Below are positions 19,125-28,153 of a stretch of 64,000 bases of DNA, piece after piece. The position numbers were made by a program, and so were the translations under genes. The stretch is from CAWDYA01 sp963806495 (GTDB lineage: Bacteria; Acidobacteriota; Polarisedimenticolia; JACPZX01; DASXTC01), in NCBI GenBank assembly GCA_963806495.1, contig CAWDYA010000007.1:186001-250000 (forward strand), given 5' to 3'. The notes beneath the pieces were generated by a model. It was given only the letters and a program-made list of their open reading frames with translations. It had not been told where the DNA came from and made no database searches. How positions within the stretch are numbered: position 1 is the stretch's first letter; each line of letters starts with the position of its first letter.

Positions 19125-20339
19125 TCAGTCGGGAACGCGCTCCATCAGGGCCGCGATGCCCATGCCTCCCGAGATGCAGAGTGTCGCGATGCCGAGCCGG
19201 GAGCCGCGCCGGGTCATCTCGTGCAAAAGCGTCACCAGCACGCGCGCGCCGCTCGCCCCGATCGGGTGGCCCAGGGCGATCGCCCCGCCATTCACGTTGA
19301 GACGCTCCGTGTCGAGACTCAGCTCCCGCACACACGCGAGCACCTGCGCGGCGAACGCTTCGTTGAGCTCCACCAGATCGACCTGCGACAGCTCGATGCC
19401 GGACCTTTCCAGCAGCCTGCGCACCGCGGGCACCGGCCCGAGACCCATCACATCGGGCTCCACCCCGGCGGTGGCGTACGCGTTGAGCCGGTACAGCGGC
19501 CCCATCTTTCTCCGTCTCGCCTCGCCCAGGCTCGTGACCAGTGCGGCCGCCGCGCCGTCGGTGATCCCGGAGGCGTTGCCGGCGTGTACGGTTCCGTTCT
19601 CGCGGAACACCGCGGGGAGCCGGGCGAGCGACTCCGGGGTCACGCCATCGCGTGGATGCTCGTCGGTATCGACCACCTGGACCGCGCCGCGTCGTCCCTT
19701 GACCTCCACGGGGGCGATCTCGGCGGCGAAACGGCCGGCGCGGCGCGCCGCCTCGGCACGATTCTGCGTGAGGGCCGCGTAGCGGTCCTGCTCCTCGCGG
19801 GTGATGCCGTACCGGTCCGCCAGGTTCTCGGCCGTCGCCCCCATGAGCTGGCCGCACAGAGGGCACATGAATCCGTCGCGGTACATCCCGTCCAGCAGGG
19901 GGGCATCGCCCATCTTCATTCCCCAGCGAGCGGTATCGAGCATGTACGGGACGCGGCTCATCGACTCGGTGCCGCCCGCCAGCACGATCGACGCATCGCC
20001 CAGCCGGATCGCCGCGGAGGCGAGGAGGATCGTCTTGAGACCCGAGCCGCACGCCTTGTTCACGGTGTAGGCCGGCGTGGCCGCGGGAATACCGCTACGC
20101 CAGGCGATCTGCCGCGCGATGTTCGGGCCGGTGCCCGCCTGGCGGGCGCAGCCCAGGATCACCTCATCGACAGAGGACGCAGGGACGCCGGTGCGGCTGA
20201 GGGCGGCGGTGGCCGCCGAGACGCCGAGATCGGCCGCCGTGAGCGAGGCGAACGCGCCGCCGAACCTGCCGATCGGCGTGCGCACCGCACCTGCGATGAC
20301 GATGTCGTTTTCCGAGAAGGAGCCGGCAGTCGTGACCAT
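19125..20339 (-). CDS. Thiolase (acetyl-CoA C-acetyltransferase)
   Basis: A 404-residue thiolase. The acylated cysteine lies in NKACGSGLKTI, and the second active-site regions are GNASGITDGAAA, NGGAIALGHPIGASGARVLV (His) and the C-terminal LCISGGMGIA, where the usual form is CIGGGQG. It condenses two acetyl-CoA or cleaves a 3-oxoacyl-CoA. The downstream gene is a glutaryl-CoA dehydrogenase homologue, so cleavage of acetoacetyl-CoA or a 3-oxoacyl-CoA in a degradation route is more likely than synthesis. The start at 20339 lies 14 bases after a putative TAGTAT box (20359-20354, minus strand), giving a short leader. Assignment is firm at family level; chain-length preference is unknown. Confidence 0.92.
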   Translation of the reverse strand: MVTTAGSFSENDIVIAGAVRTPIGRFGGAFASLTAADLGVSAATAALSRTGVPASSVDEVILGCARQAGTGPNIARQIAWRSGIPAATPAYTVNKACGSGLKTILLASAAIRLGDASIVLAGGTESMSRVPYMLDTARWGMKMGDAPLLDGMYRDGFMCPLCGQLMGATAENLADRYGITREEQDRYAALTQNRAEAARRAGRFAAEIAPVEVKGRRGAVQVVDTDEHPRDGVTPESLARLPAVFRENGTVHAGNASGITDGAAAALVTSLGEARRRKMGPLYRLNAYATAGVEPDVMGLGPVPAVRRLLERSGIELSQVDLVELNEAFAAQVLACVRELSLDTERLNVNGGAIALGHPIGASGARVLVTLLHEMTRRGSRLGIATLCISGGMGIAALMERVPD

Positions 20340-20370
20340 ATCGAGGGAACAGGATACTACGCCGGCGGGG

Positions 20371-22089
20371 TTATTTCAGGAGACCCTTCACGCGCAGCAG
20401 GAACTCCCGGGTGATGCGAGCTCCCTCCCACTCCGCCTTGCCGGCATGCTCCGCCACCACCGCCCAGGCGATCGAGGGACTGGAGGCCGGCGCGAAGCCG
20501 ATGACGAGGGCGTCGTATCCGGGAGGGTTTTCCCCGGAGGTGCCGGTCTTCATGGCGGTTTCGAGTCCCTCCAGGGCCGCGCGGCGTGCGGTGCCTTCGG
20601 CCCCCTTCACCGCCTCCACCATGCCCCGGCGGATCGTTGCCGTCTGCGGCGGCGTGAGAAGCTCCTCGGGCACGACGGGGGAGCGCGTGTAGTAGGCCTC
20701 CCCCAGAACGTTGATCTTCTTGCGAACAAGATAGGGCGGAAGCGGCGCGTCGCCGCGAGCCATGGAGGCGGCCAGCATGGCGGCGTGAATCGGTGTGATC
20801 GTCACCGAGTCGAGTCCCTCGGCCCTGCGCGCCAGCGCGTAGTTCGGGTGCGCGGTGTCCTCGGGCAGCAGGCGCCCGGTCGAATAGTCGAAGTCGGACG
20901 CTCCCGCTCCACCCGGCGGCAGTGCGGGGTCGAAGCCGTGATGTCTCAGCTCCGCGCTCAGCGCGTCGCGCCCGGCGAGCGCGCCGATCCGCGCGAAGGC
21001 GATATTGCAGGACACCGAGACCGCCTCCTCGATCGAGCCGACCTCGCCGTGTGTGCGCCAGTCGCGGAAGATCTGCCCGTCGATCGTGATCCAACCGGGA
21101 CAGTCCATCGGGAAGAGCGTCGATACATCGGCGCCGGATCGCAGGGCGGCGGCCAGTGTGAGCAGCTTGAGGATCGAGCCGGGCTCGAACGTGCCGGTCA
21201 GCGCGACCGGTCTTCCTGTCTGCGGATCGACGCGTGGCTGGCTCGCCGCGGCGAGGAGCCCACCGGTGGCGACGTCGAGCACCACCAGCGCCCCACGCTG
21301 CGAGCCGAGAGCGGCCTCGGCGGCTCTCTGGATGCCGAGGTCGAGCGTCAGCTCCACCCGGTTGTTCCTGTCCTGCGGCTCGAGATGCGGACCCGCGGGG
21401 CCGGCCAGCCAGGCCATCAGGTCGGGAGCCAGCTCCACCGGCCTGCCCGTATGGACGTCGATCGCCTCGATTGCCGTGCCGTTCCTGTCGACGAGAGTGT
21501 CCGCCCTGCCGGTGCGGCGCTTGCCGGCCACGCCACGAAGCTGCTCGTCGGCCTTTGCGTTCCAGGCCGGGTCGGCGAGCGCCGTCTGGAGGTGTCGCTC
21601 GGCGGCGTCGAGGTCGTTGAGGCCGTTCTCGGCCACGCCGAGGTACCAGGCGACCATCGGACCCGGTGCGACCGCGAGGCGGTGCTCACCGTAGGTTCGT
21701 GCCGGCTCGTAGCGTCCCTCGCGAAGGAGGTCCCGCAGGACACGCTCCTCGCCGAACGCCGCGGGATGGAAGAAGCCGCGGCGGGCGGCGGCCAGATGAG
21801 CCTCGGCCTCCTCGGGGCGGCCCCGGGCGAGGTCGACCACGCCGAGCCCGTCGTTCACCCGACCGGCGCGCACCCTCCACCCGGCGGCCCGCTCCAGCAG
21901 CGCGTGGGCCTCGTCGTACCGGCCGGCATCGAAGGCGGTCTCAGCGTTTCCGACGAGGTGCCCCGTCCAGGCGAACAATGCTGCGTACACCCCGGCCGCG
22001 AGGAGGAGCAGACGCACGAGCCACCGGCGGCCCCCGCCACCGCCCCGCCTTCCTCTGTCCCGATCGAGCGGCCTGCGCGCCAGCGGCAT
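20371..22089 (-). CDS. Penicillin-binding protein transpeptidase with TPR-like N-terminal region
   Basis: A 572-residue protein with a basic N-terminus, one membrane segment (about residues 23-43), a helical TPR-like region (about 45-185) and a transpeptidase domain (about 200-570). The active-site serine is Ser305 in EPGSILK (SxxK), the second motif is SVSCN, and the third is MKTGTSGEN. D,D-transpeptidases cross-link peptidoglycan outside the inner membrane. The usual PBP dimerisation domain is missing and replaced by the repeat-like helices. Its start overlaps the stop of the upstream SAM hydroxide adenosyltransferase by one base, though the pairing has no obvious functional meaning. It could belong to a specialised elongation, division or sporulation-like branch. 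Confidence 0.85.
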   Translation of the reverse strand: MPLARRPLDRDRGRRGGGGGRRWLVRLLLLAAGVYAALFAWTGHLVGNAETAFDAGRYDEAHALLERAAGWRVRAGRVNDGLGVVDLARGRPEEAEAHLAAARRGFFHPAAFGEERVLRDLLREGRYEPARTYGEHRLAVAPGPMVAWYLGVAENGLNDLDAAERHLQTALADPAWNAKADEQLRGVAGKRRTGRADTLVDRNGTAIEAIDVHTGRPVELAPDLMAWLAGPAGPHLEPQDRNNRVELTLDLGIQRAAEAALGSQRGALVVLDVATGGLLAAASQPRVDPQTGRPVALTGTFEPGSILKLLTLAAALRSGADVSTLFPMDCPGWITIDGQIFRDWRTHGEVGSIEEAVSVSCNIAFARIGALAGRDALSAELRHHGFDPALPPGGAGASDFDYSTGRLLPEDTAHPNYALARRAEGLDSVTITPIHAAMLAASMARGDAPLPPYLVRKKINVLGEAYYTRSPVVPEELLTPPQTATIRRGMVEAVKGAEGTARRAALEGLETAMKTGTSGENPPGYDALVIGFAPASSPSIAWAVVAEHAGKAEWEGARITREFLLRVKGLLK

Positions 22090-22916
22090 CAGACGGATCC
22101 GCCGGTGCTGAATGTGATGTCGACGACGTCACCCGCGCGCAGCCCGACCAGATCGCAGGCGCGCGCCTGGTTGGCGGCGATCTCGAGCAGGTCCGACGAG
22201 TTGTACAGGAGAAACGGGGTCCCCGGGGGAGCGTCCCCGTAGGTGGTGAACAGGTGGGCCACCTTCGTCGGGCCCGCAGTGGCGGTGAACCCGGTCGCCT
22301 CGACGCGCTCCCGGACCGCCTCGAGCGCCTGACGGGTGAGATTGAGGATGACATTCCCGAAGCGGTCCACGTGGGCGACCGTGGCCTTGACCCCGCCTTC
22401 CCGGGTCACCTTCGCCTTGGGCAGATCCAGCCTCACGTAGTCCTCGATCGGCGCGCCGAAGTTTTCGGCCGCGATGCCGCCTGCGAGGTGGGCGGCGGCG
22501 GGCGCGAAGACGTCCCGGGCGTGGAACGTGGCGCCTACCGTCGGTGCGAGATAGTGCGTTGCGGTGATCTCGATCACCTGCGCCGGCGGCTCCACGTCGA
22601 AGACGAACGAGAAGATCCCGTTGTCCGGGCCGATGAAGTAGTGGTTCTCCGTCACGGCGAGAATCGCGCGCCGCGACGTTCCCACTCCCGGATCGCACAC
22701 CGCCACGTGCACCGTCCGGCGGGGGAACGCCCCGAACGCGTTGCGCAGGATCCAGCCCGCCTCCATTACGTCGTGAGGCGGAATCTCGTGCGTGATATCG
22801 ACGACGGCCGGCCGGCTCGACACCGTGAGAATCGCCGCCTTGACGGAGCTGACGTAGTGATCCGCGGTTCCGAAATCGGTCGTCAGGGTGATGATGGGAT
22901 GGCGTGGCTCGGGCAT
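22089..22916 (-). CDS. S-adenosyl-L-methionine hydroxide adenosyltransferase (DUF62)
   Basis: A 275-residue protein of the DUF62 family, related to fluorinase and chlorinase but using water to split SAM into adenosine and methionine. The N-terminal TLTTDFGTADHYV and the catalytic triad regions are visible: VAVCDPGVGTSRRAIL (Asp and Arg), FIGPDNGIFSFV, and ATFHARDVFAPAAAHLA (His). The C-terminal beta domain has VDRFGNVILNL and FLLYNSSDLLEIAAN. Length is typical. GAAGGAG lies just ahead of the ATG. It is 11 bases downstream of mgtE and coupled to the penicillin-binding protein. The physiological role of this family is still unclear. Confidence 0.9.
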   Translation of the reverse strand: MPEPRHPIITLTTDFGTADHYVSSVKAAILTVSSRPAVVDITHEIPPHDVMEAGWILRNAFGAFPRRTVHVAVCDPGVGTSRRAILAVTENHYFIGPDNGIFSFVFDVEPPAQVIEITATHYLAPTVGATFHARDVFAPAAAHLAGGIAAENFGAPIEDYVRLDLPKAKVTREGGVKATVAHVDRFGNVILNLTRQALEAVRERVEATGFTATAGPTKVAHLFTTYGDAPPGTPFLLYNSSDLLEIAANQARACDLVGLRAGDVVDITFSTGGSV

Positions 22917-22927
22917 CTTAGGCTCCT

Positions 22928-24289
22928 TCAGTGTGCGGCCATCGGGATCAGGATTCTCGCGATACTGAAATAGACCACGATGCCGACCACGTCAATGAGG
23001 GAGGACACGAACGGCGAGGAGGCCACACCCGGGTCGAGCCGGCACACCTTGAACAGCAGCGGCAGGAGCGACCCGACCAGCGAGCCGGCCAGCACGATCG
23101 CCACCAGGGACAGCGCCACGACGGCCGCCATGATGTGTCCGCTCCCCCACATCAGGGCGCGCACGTAGCCGATGGAGCCGAGAAAGAGCCCCAGCGAGAG
23201 CCCCATCCCGGTCTCGCGCCAAAGGATGCGCGCCCAGTCCCGGAGGCGGACGTCTCCGACCGCGAGGCTGCGGATGATCAGCGTGGCCGACTGCGATCCG
23301 GAGTTGCCGCCGGCCGAGATGATGACCGGCAGGAAGAACACGAGGCTGAGCACGTTCTCCAGCGTGGCCTGATAGTGCCTCAGCGCCGTGCCCGTGAACA
23401 GCTCGCCGAGAAACAGCAACATCAGCCATGCACCGCGCCGCCAGGCGAGCTGCCAGAAACCGGCCCGGAGGTAAGGCATGTCCAGGGGCTCGACGGCTCC
23501 CATCCGCTGGACGTCCTCGGTGGCTTCTTCCTCGATGACGTCGATCACGTCGTCATAGGTGACGATCCCGACGAGCCTGTTCTCAGCGTCGACGATGGGC
23601 AGCGCCAGGAAGTCGTACCGCTGGATCGTCCGCGCGACGTCCTCCTGGTCGGAGTCGACGCTCATGCTGATGAGCGGCTGGCGGGTGACCTCCATGATGT
23701 TCTGCTCGGGCCGCGCGAGAACCAGCTCGCGCAAAGTCGTGTAGCCGAGCAGGTGACGGCCCGTGTCGGTGATGTAGACGTAGTAGATCGTCTCCTTGTC
23801 GGGGGCGATCCGTCTGAGCCGCTGTATCGCCTCGCCGACGGTGATGTCGGCGGGCACCGAGGCGTACTCGGTCGTCATGACCGCGCCCGCGGTGTCCTCC
23901 TCGTAGGCCACCAGCTTGCGGACGTCGTTGCGCTCTGCCTGCGCCATCAGCGGCAGCAGGTTGTCGGCGGTCCTTTCGGGCAGCGACTGGATGAAGTCGG
24001 CCCGGTCGTCGGACGACATCTCCTCGATGATCCGGATCATCTTGTCGCGCCCGAGCGCTTCGAGCAGCCGGAGCTGGTCGTTCTCCTCGAGGTGCTCGAA
24101 GGTCAGGACCCGCTTCTTCTCCGGTAACGCCTGGAAAAGCCTTGCCGCCTGAGGGTTCTCGATGTTGGCGACCACGTCCGCGACGTCGACGGGGTGGATT
24201 TCCTCGAGAGCCGTTCGGATCCCCTCGAGGTCTCCCTTGTCCAGCAGCTCCTGCACCGCGGGGAGGATGAGCAGAGTCACGTCGTTCAT
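22928..24289 (-). CDS. mgtE: Magnesium transporter
   Basis: A 453-residue MgtE. The cytosolic N domain (residues about 1-130, with helical repeats such as HPVDVADVVANIE) is followed by two CBS domains (about 130-260, AVMTTEYASVPADITVGEAI and QPLISMSVDSDQED). Then come five membrane segments with the pore signature FLPVIISAGGNSGSQSAT. The CBS and N domains close the channel when internal Mg2+ is high. The ATG at 24289 matches the usual N-terminus; the frame is open further upstream. It leads a five-gene co-directional run and is divergent from a large outer-membrane protein gene. The assignment is firm. Confidence 0.94.
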   Translation of the reverse strand: MNDVTLLILPAVQELLDKGDLEGIRTALEEIHPVDVADVVANIENPQAARLFQALPEKKRVLTFEHLEENDQLRLLEALGRDKMIRIIEEMSSDDRADFIQSLPERTADNLLPLMAQAERNDVRKLVAYEEDTAGAVMTTEYASVPADITVGEAIQRLRRIAPDKETIYYVYITDTGRHLLGYTTLRELVLARPEQNIMEVTRQPLISMSVDSDQEDVARTIQRYDFLALPIVDAENRLVGIVTYDDVIDVIEEEATEDVQRMGAVEPLDMPYLRAGFWQLAWRRGAWLMLLFLGELFTGTALRHYQATLENVLSLVFFLPVIISAGGNSGSQSATLIIRSLAVGDVRLRDWARILWRETGMGLSLGLFLGSIGYVRALMWGSGHIMAAVVALSLVAIVLAGSLVGSLLPLLFKVCRLDPGVASSPFVSSLIDVVGIVVYFSIARILIPMAAH

Positions 24290-24413
24290 GGCGTCACCAG
24301 CATTTCGGGGGACGATCGTGTTTTGGAGAGGCAGGGTGCTGAGCCCGACCTGGGCCGCTGCGTCCGGCGCGCTGCGCCCGGTGATCATGGCCCAGCGCCC
24401 CAGGACTGTCAAC

Positions 24414-24442
24414 TGGACTTCCGTGCGAGGCCTTTGTATCTT
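24414..24442 (+). promoter_or_regulatory. Putative leaderless promoter of the outer-membrane protein gene
   Basis: TGGACT (24414-24419), a 17-base spacer and TATCTT (24437-24442) match the sigma70 consensus four of six bases each. The GTG start at 24450 comes seven bases after the -10 box, so transcription would begin at about the first codon. Confidence 0.4.
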
Positions 24443-24449
24443 GGCGCGC

Positions 24450-27400
24450 GTGTCGAAACCGATCCGTACCCGCCCACGACCCGCTCTTCTGTTCGCCGAG
24501 GCTCTCGCTGTCTGCCTGAGTGTCTGTGGGCTCGCGGACGCCGCGCCGCTTCCGGCCATGGGGGGAGAGGGCGTCGTCCCGTACAACGCGATCGGCTACG
24601 AGCTCGATCTCGGCAATCTGCCTTCTCCGCACCCGAGGCCCGAGGCGCGCATGATGGCTCCCGAGGACCACCCCATGCCCGTATTCGTTCGCCTGCGGGT
24701 CGAATGGAGCCTCGTGGAGAAGACCGCGGGCGTCTACGACTGGTCGGTGCTCGACGAGCTGATACCCGCTCACGCCGACGGGGGGTTCTCCGTGGTGCTC
24801 GCTCCGGTGGAGGACAACCCGCTGTACGCCGGTGAGGGTGCGGACGTCTCGGTGGAGAGCGATGCCTGGCTCGCCTTCCTGAGGGCCCTGGCGGGACGCT
24901 ACGCAGCGAAGGTGGACCATTACATCATCGGCGGGCGTGTGCAGTCGATGAGCGCTCGCGACGGGGCGTTCTGGCTCAAGACCTCCTCGGTCGCCATCAA
25001 GGCGTCGGATCGGGCCGCGATGATCGGTTTCGGCCCGCTGGACGCCGCGCGCCCAGATGCCGCCGGCAGGCTCGAGGATCTTCTCAAGGAGGGCGTGGCG
25101 GTCTATCTGGACAGCATCGCGATCACCCACCCGTCGGGGGAGGCGGTCTCGGCGGATCTGGCCGCGATCAAGGCGAAGCTCCTGCTCAACGCCCCCTCGG
25201 CGGGCATCTGGTGGATCGACCGGCGGCTCCGCACCGAAGGTCCGCGCGCAGGCGCACTCCTGGCCGGCTATCTGGAGGGGCTGTCACAGGAGGTGGCGGT
25301 CTCGATCTTCGTGCTCGAGCCAGGCTCCGACGGCATGCCGGCGCTGCTCGGACTGATGGACCGGATCCGCGCGCATTTCCACCCCTCGTACTCGCCGCTC
25401 GTGGAGTCCGGGCGCGGCATCCGGATCATGACGCCGATGGGCCAGCCGGTCCCGGCGACCATCGTTCGGCTGTTCGACCCGGAAGACAAGAAAGTGATCA
25501 TCGCCTACGACGCCGGCCCGGATGCGACCCGGGGAGCGCAGGTCGTGATGGCGATCGATACGCTGGATCTGGCCGACCCGGTGCTCTTCGATCTTGCGGC
25601 GGGCGAGTCGGCTCCGGTGGCCGGATACCAGGCCGAGGAAAGCACCGGGCTGACGCGTGTCGCTCTGCCGATCGCGGACTACCCGCTGGTTCTCGAGTAC
25701 CGACGCTTCACCTCGCCCCTGTTCGGCGAGGAGGAGAAGCTGGAGATCACAGGCGAGAGACTTCCGTCGGTGGACGAGATCCTGGCGAAGCACCAGGCGG
25801 TGCAGGCCGCCCAGGACGCGCTCCTCACGAACCTGCGCGCGCGGGCCCGGATCGACTACCACTTCCGGATTGGCTCGGGCTCCACGGTGGACGTGACCGT
25901 GGACAACAACTTCTATTTCCGGCGCGGAGTGGGCGCCGAGTTCGAGCAGGTCGGGTTCGCGGTCAACGGCGTCAAATGGCGTTCCGATCGGCTGCCCGAG
26001 TTCCCGCTGCCGCAGCCCGAGAAGGTGCTGACGCTCCCGCTCGACATCTCGCTCGACAAGCGGTATGGCTACCGCCTGGCAGGGGAGGAGACGATCGACG
26101 GGCACGACTGCTGGATGATCGACTTCGACCCGCTCAGCGAGGATCGCAACCTGTACAAGGGACGCGTCTGGATCGACAAGAAGACTTTCGCGCGGGTGCA
26201 GATCTCCTCCCTGCAGACGGGACTCGATCCCCCGATCCTCTCCAACGAGGAGAAGGACTCCTACCGGCCGATTCAGGGGCCGGAGGGGATCACCTACTGG
26301 CTGCTGAGCCGGATCGACGGACAGCAGGTCTTCAGCGCTTCGGGCCGGAACCTGATCGTGATCCGCGAGGTGACCTTTACCGACCACGTGATCAACGACG
26401 CGTCCTTCGACAGCCTCCACGCCCAGGCCTACGCCTCCCCGCATCAGATCCTGCGAGACACTCCGGAGGGCCAGCGTTACCTCGAGCGCACCCCCGACGG
26501 AGGCCGCGTGGTCAAAGAGACCCTCAACCGGGACAACCTGTTCCTCCTCGGCGGCGTCTTCTACAACCGCTCGCTCGACTTTCCGGTGCCGCTGGCGGGG
26601 GTCAACTACTTCAACCGGGATCTCGGCGGCAGCGGTGTCCAGACCAATGTCTTCTATGGGGGCGTGCTGCTGTTCGCCAATGCCAGCCATCCCGACATGT
26701 TCGGGTCCGGGCTGGAGGGCAGCGCCGATCTGTTCGGCCAGGGGTTCTCCACCACCGATCGGCCCGTGCTGAACGGCCGGGAGCTGGACTCGCAGAACGT
26801 CGATACGATCGGTCAGAGCCTCACCCTGGGACTGGGGATTCCGTTCGCCGACTACTGGAAGGCCAAGTTCACGGGCAGCCTCGAGTCGTTCGGGTTCTCA
26901 CGAGACAAGGACACGGGCCACGGGTTCGTCATCCCGAACGACACACTGGCCACCACGGTGGGGATGGAGGGGGAGTTCAACCGCAGCGGGTGGAGCGTGA
27001 GTGCATCGGTCGGCGTCACCCGCCGCGCGAAGTGGGAGTTCTGGGGGCCGCTCGATCCGAACGTCACGGTGGCCGCGGGAGGCTTCACCCCGGCCGCGAA
27101 GGACTACGTGCGATACGAAGGGACGGTCACGAAGGACTTCTTCCTTCCGCTGAACCAGAAGATCCACGCCTCGGTCACCGCCTACGGGGGAGCCGACCTC
27201 GACCGGTTCAGCAAATACCAGTTCGGGTACTTCTCCAACCGCCTTCGGGGATTCGGCGGGGCCGGCTACCGCTTCACCCAGGGGGCGAAGGCCCAGCTCC
27301 AGTATGCGTTCAATCTCGGCGACATCATCCGGTTCGAGGCGACCGTGGATCAGGCCCGTGTCAAGGACGCGGATCTCGTCGGAACGACGGACGGCGATTA

Positions 27401-27554
27401 CAAGAGTTTTACAGGGTTCGGCCTATCCGGTCAGACGATTGTGGGGCCCAACCTGATCGTCAGCCTGGACTGGGGTATCGCAGCCGCTTCGGATATCGAT
27501 GAATTCAAAGGGGATCAGGAGGTGCTCATCACCATCCTGCGTCTGTTCCGGTAG
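24450..27554 (+). CDS. Exported three-part protein: TIM-barrel-like, lipoprotein-sorting-like and outer-membrane beta-barrel
   Basis: A 1034-residue protein with a signal peptide (SKPIRTRPRPALLFAEALAV then ADA). Residues about 40-290 have the feel of a glycoside-hydrolase-like TIM barrel (VRLRVEWSLVEKTAGVYDW, LAPVEDNPLY), but no complete catalytic pair can be assigned. Residues about 460-690 resemble LolA/outer-membrane lipoprotein-sorting folds (LDKRYGYRLAGEETIDGHDCWMIDF, KGRVWIDKKTFARVQI). Residues about 700-1034 alternate polar and aromatic residues like a beta barrel, ending VLITILRLFR. The GTG at 24450 follows a putative promoter. The combination is unusual and I cannot name the function; a role in the outer membrane is inferred. 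Confidence 0.7.
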   Translation: MSKPIRTRPRPALLFAEALAVCLSVCGLADAAPLPAMGGEGVVPYNAIGYELDLGNLPSPHPRPEARMMAPEDHPMPVFVRLRVEWSLVEKTAGVYDWSVLDELIPAHADGGFSVVLAPVEDNPLYAGEGADVSVESDAWLAFLRALAGRYAAKVDHYIIGGRVQSMSARDGAFWLKTSSVAIKASDRAAMIGFGPLDAARPDAAGRLEDLLKEGVAVYLDSIAITHPSGEAVSADLAAIKAKLLLNAPSAGIWWIDRRLRTEGPRAGALLAGYLEGLSQEVAVSIFVLEPGSDGMPALLGLMDRIRAHFHPSYSPLVESGRGIRIMTPMGQPVPATIVRLFDPEDKKVIIAYDAGPDATRGAQVVMAIDTLDLADPVLFDLAAGESAPVAGYQAEESTGLTRVALPIADYPLVLEYRRFTSPLFGEEEKLEITGERLPSVDEILAKHQAVQAAQDALLTNLRARARIDYHFRIGSGSTVDVTVDNNFYFRRGVGAEFEQVGFAVNGVKWRSDRLPEFPLPQPEKVLTLPLDISLDKRYGYRLAGEETIDGHDCWMIDFDPLSEDRNLYKGRVWIDKKTFARVQISSLQTGLDPPILSNEEKDSYRPIQGPEGITYWLLSRIDGQQVFSASGRNLIVIREVTFTDHVINDASFDSLHAQAYASPHQILRDTPEGQRYLERTPDGGRVVKETLNRDNLFLLGGVFYNRSLDFPVPLAGVNYFNRDLGGSGVQTNVFYGGVLLFANASHPDMFGSGLEGSADLFGQGFSTTDRPVLNGRELDSQNVDTIGQSLTLGLGIPFADYWKAKFTGSLESFGFSRDKDTGHGFVIPNDTLATTVGMEGEFNRSGWSVSASVGVTRRAKWEFWGPLDPNVTVAAGGFTPAAKDYVRYEGTVTKDFFLPLNQKIHASVTAYGGADLDRFSKYQFGYFSNRLRGFGGAGYRFTQGAKAQLQYAFNLGDIIRFEATVDQARVKDADLVGTTDGDYKSFTGFGLSGQTIVGPNLIVSLDWGIAAASDIDEFKGDQEVLITILRLFR

Positions 27555-27664
27555 ACCCCCGAATCGCCCGCCCCCTCCAATCACTTCCTGGAACTATTCC
27601 TCCCTCTGTGCCGTTATTCAGCAACATAGGCCGGCCGAGCTGAACGGACTGGAGGGCCAGCGGG

Positions 27665-28012
27665 ATGAAAATCATCAGTCAGAGTGACGGAACCATCATC
27701 CGGTTCCTCCCGAAAGGGGCGATCGCATCGGGCAACGGTGCCGGTTCGCTCAGGCGGGAGGTTGCCGATGCTCTTCGTGCAGGCGCGCGCCGGATCGACG
27801 TGGACGTGAGCGGCGTGAAATACCTCGATGCTGCCGGCCTGGGCGCGCTCGTCGCGAGCCGCCGGCTGGCGCACGAAGCCGGCGCCGAGTTCCGGCTCAC
27901 CGGCGTGGTCGGCAAGCCGCTCGAGATGCTGCGAATCACGGGGCTCGACCGGAAGCTGCTGCGCCGGTCCGGCCGCCACGTCCTGCCGGACGGCCATCGC
28001 ATCGTGGCCTGA
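27665..28012 (+). CDS. STAS-domain (anti-anti-sigma-like) protein without the phosphorylated serine
   Basis: A 115-residue protein consisting of one STAS domain. The signature VDVSGVKYLDAAGLGALVAS matches the region around the regulatory serine of anti-anti-sigma factors, where the usual form is D-S-S-G-L. Here it reads D-A-A-G-L, so the phosphorylated serine is replaced by alanine. GGAGGG lies 14 bases upstream of the ATG. No anti-sigma kinase or phosphatase gene is next to it. It might be a constitutively active partner-switch protein or a structural STAS protein. It stands alone between the large outer-membrane protein gene and a convergent M16-like gene. Confidence 0.82.
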   Translation: MKIISQSDGTIIRFLPKGAIASGNGAGSLRREVADALRAGARRIDVDVSGVKYLDAAGLGALVASRRLAHEAGAEFRLTGVVGKPLEMLRITGLDRKLLRRSGRHVLPDGHRIVA

Positions 28013-28047
28013 AACCCCGTGCAGCGACGTCCGTACGATCATCTGAG

Positions 28048-28145
28048 ATTGGGGGCCGCGACCCCGGACTGAGCCCGTACCCCACCTTGTGACGGGTTCT
28101 TCCTCCCCCCCCAACCCTGGAAGCTCCGGGAACGCGGCCCCCAAT
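28048..28145. repeat. Long inverted repeat between convergent genes
   Basis: Two 21-base arms (28048-28068 and 28125-28145) pair except for two adjacent positions; the outer 13 bases, ATTGGGGGCCGCG and its complement, are perfect. The 56-base loop holds a smaller CCCGT/ACGGG hairpin. It fills the gap between the STAS gene (plus) and the M16-like gene (minus), so a bidirectional terminator is the simplest reading. The large loop also allows a small palindromic repeat element. Confidence 0.6.
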
Positions 28146-28153
28146 GAGCCCCG

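Noticed and set aside
19062..20052. N-terminal extension of the acyl-CoA dehydrogenase into the thiolase region
   Set aside because: That stretch is a shadow frame of the thiolase; the true dehydrogenase N-terminus is in a different frame ending at 19061.
20077..22242. A 721-codon open frame on the plus strand across the penicillin-binding protein
   Set aside because: It is the antisense reading of a gene with all three transpeptidase motifs and has low-complexity composition.
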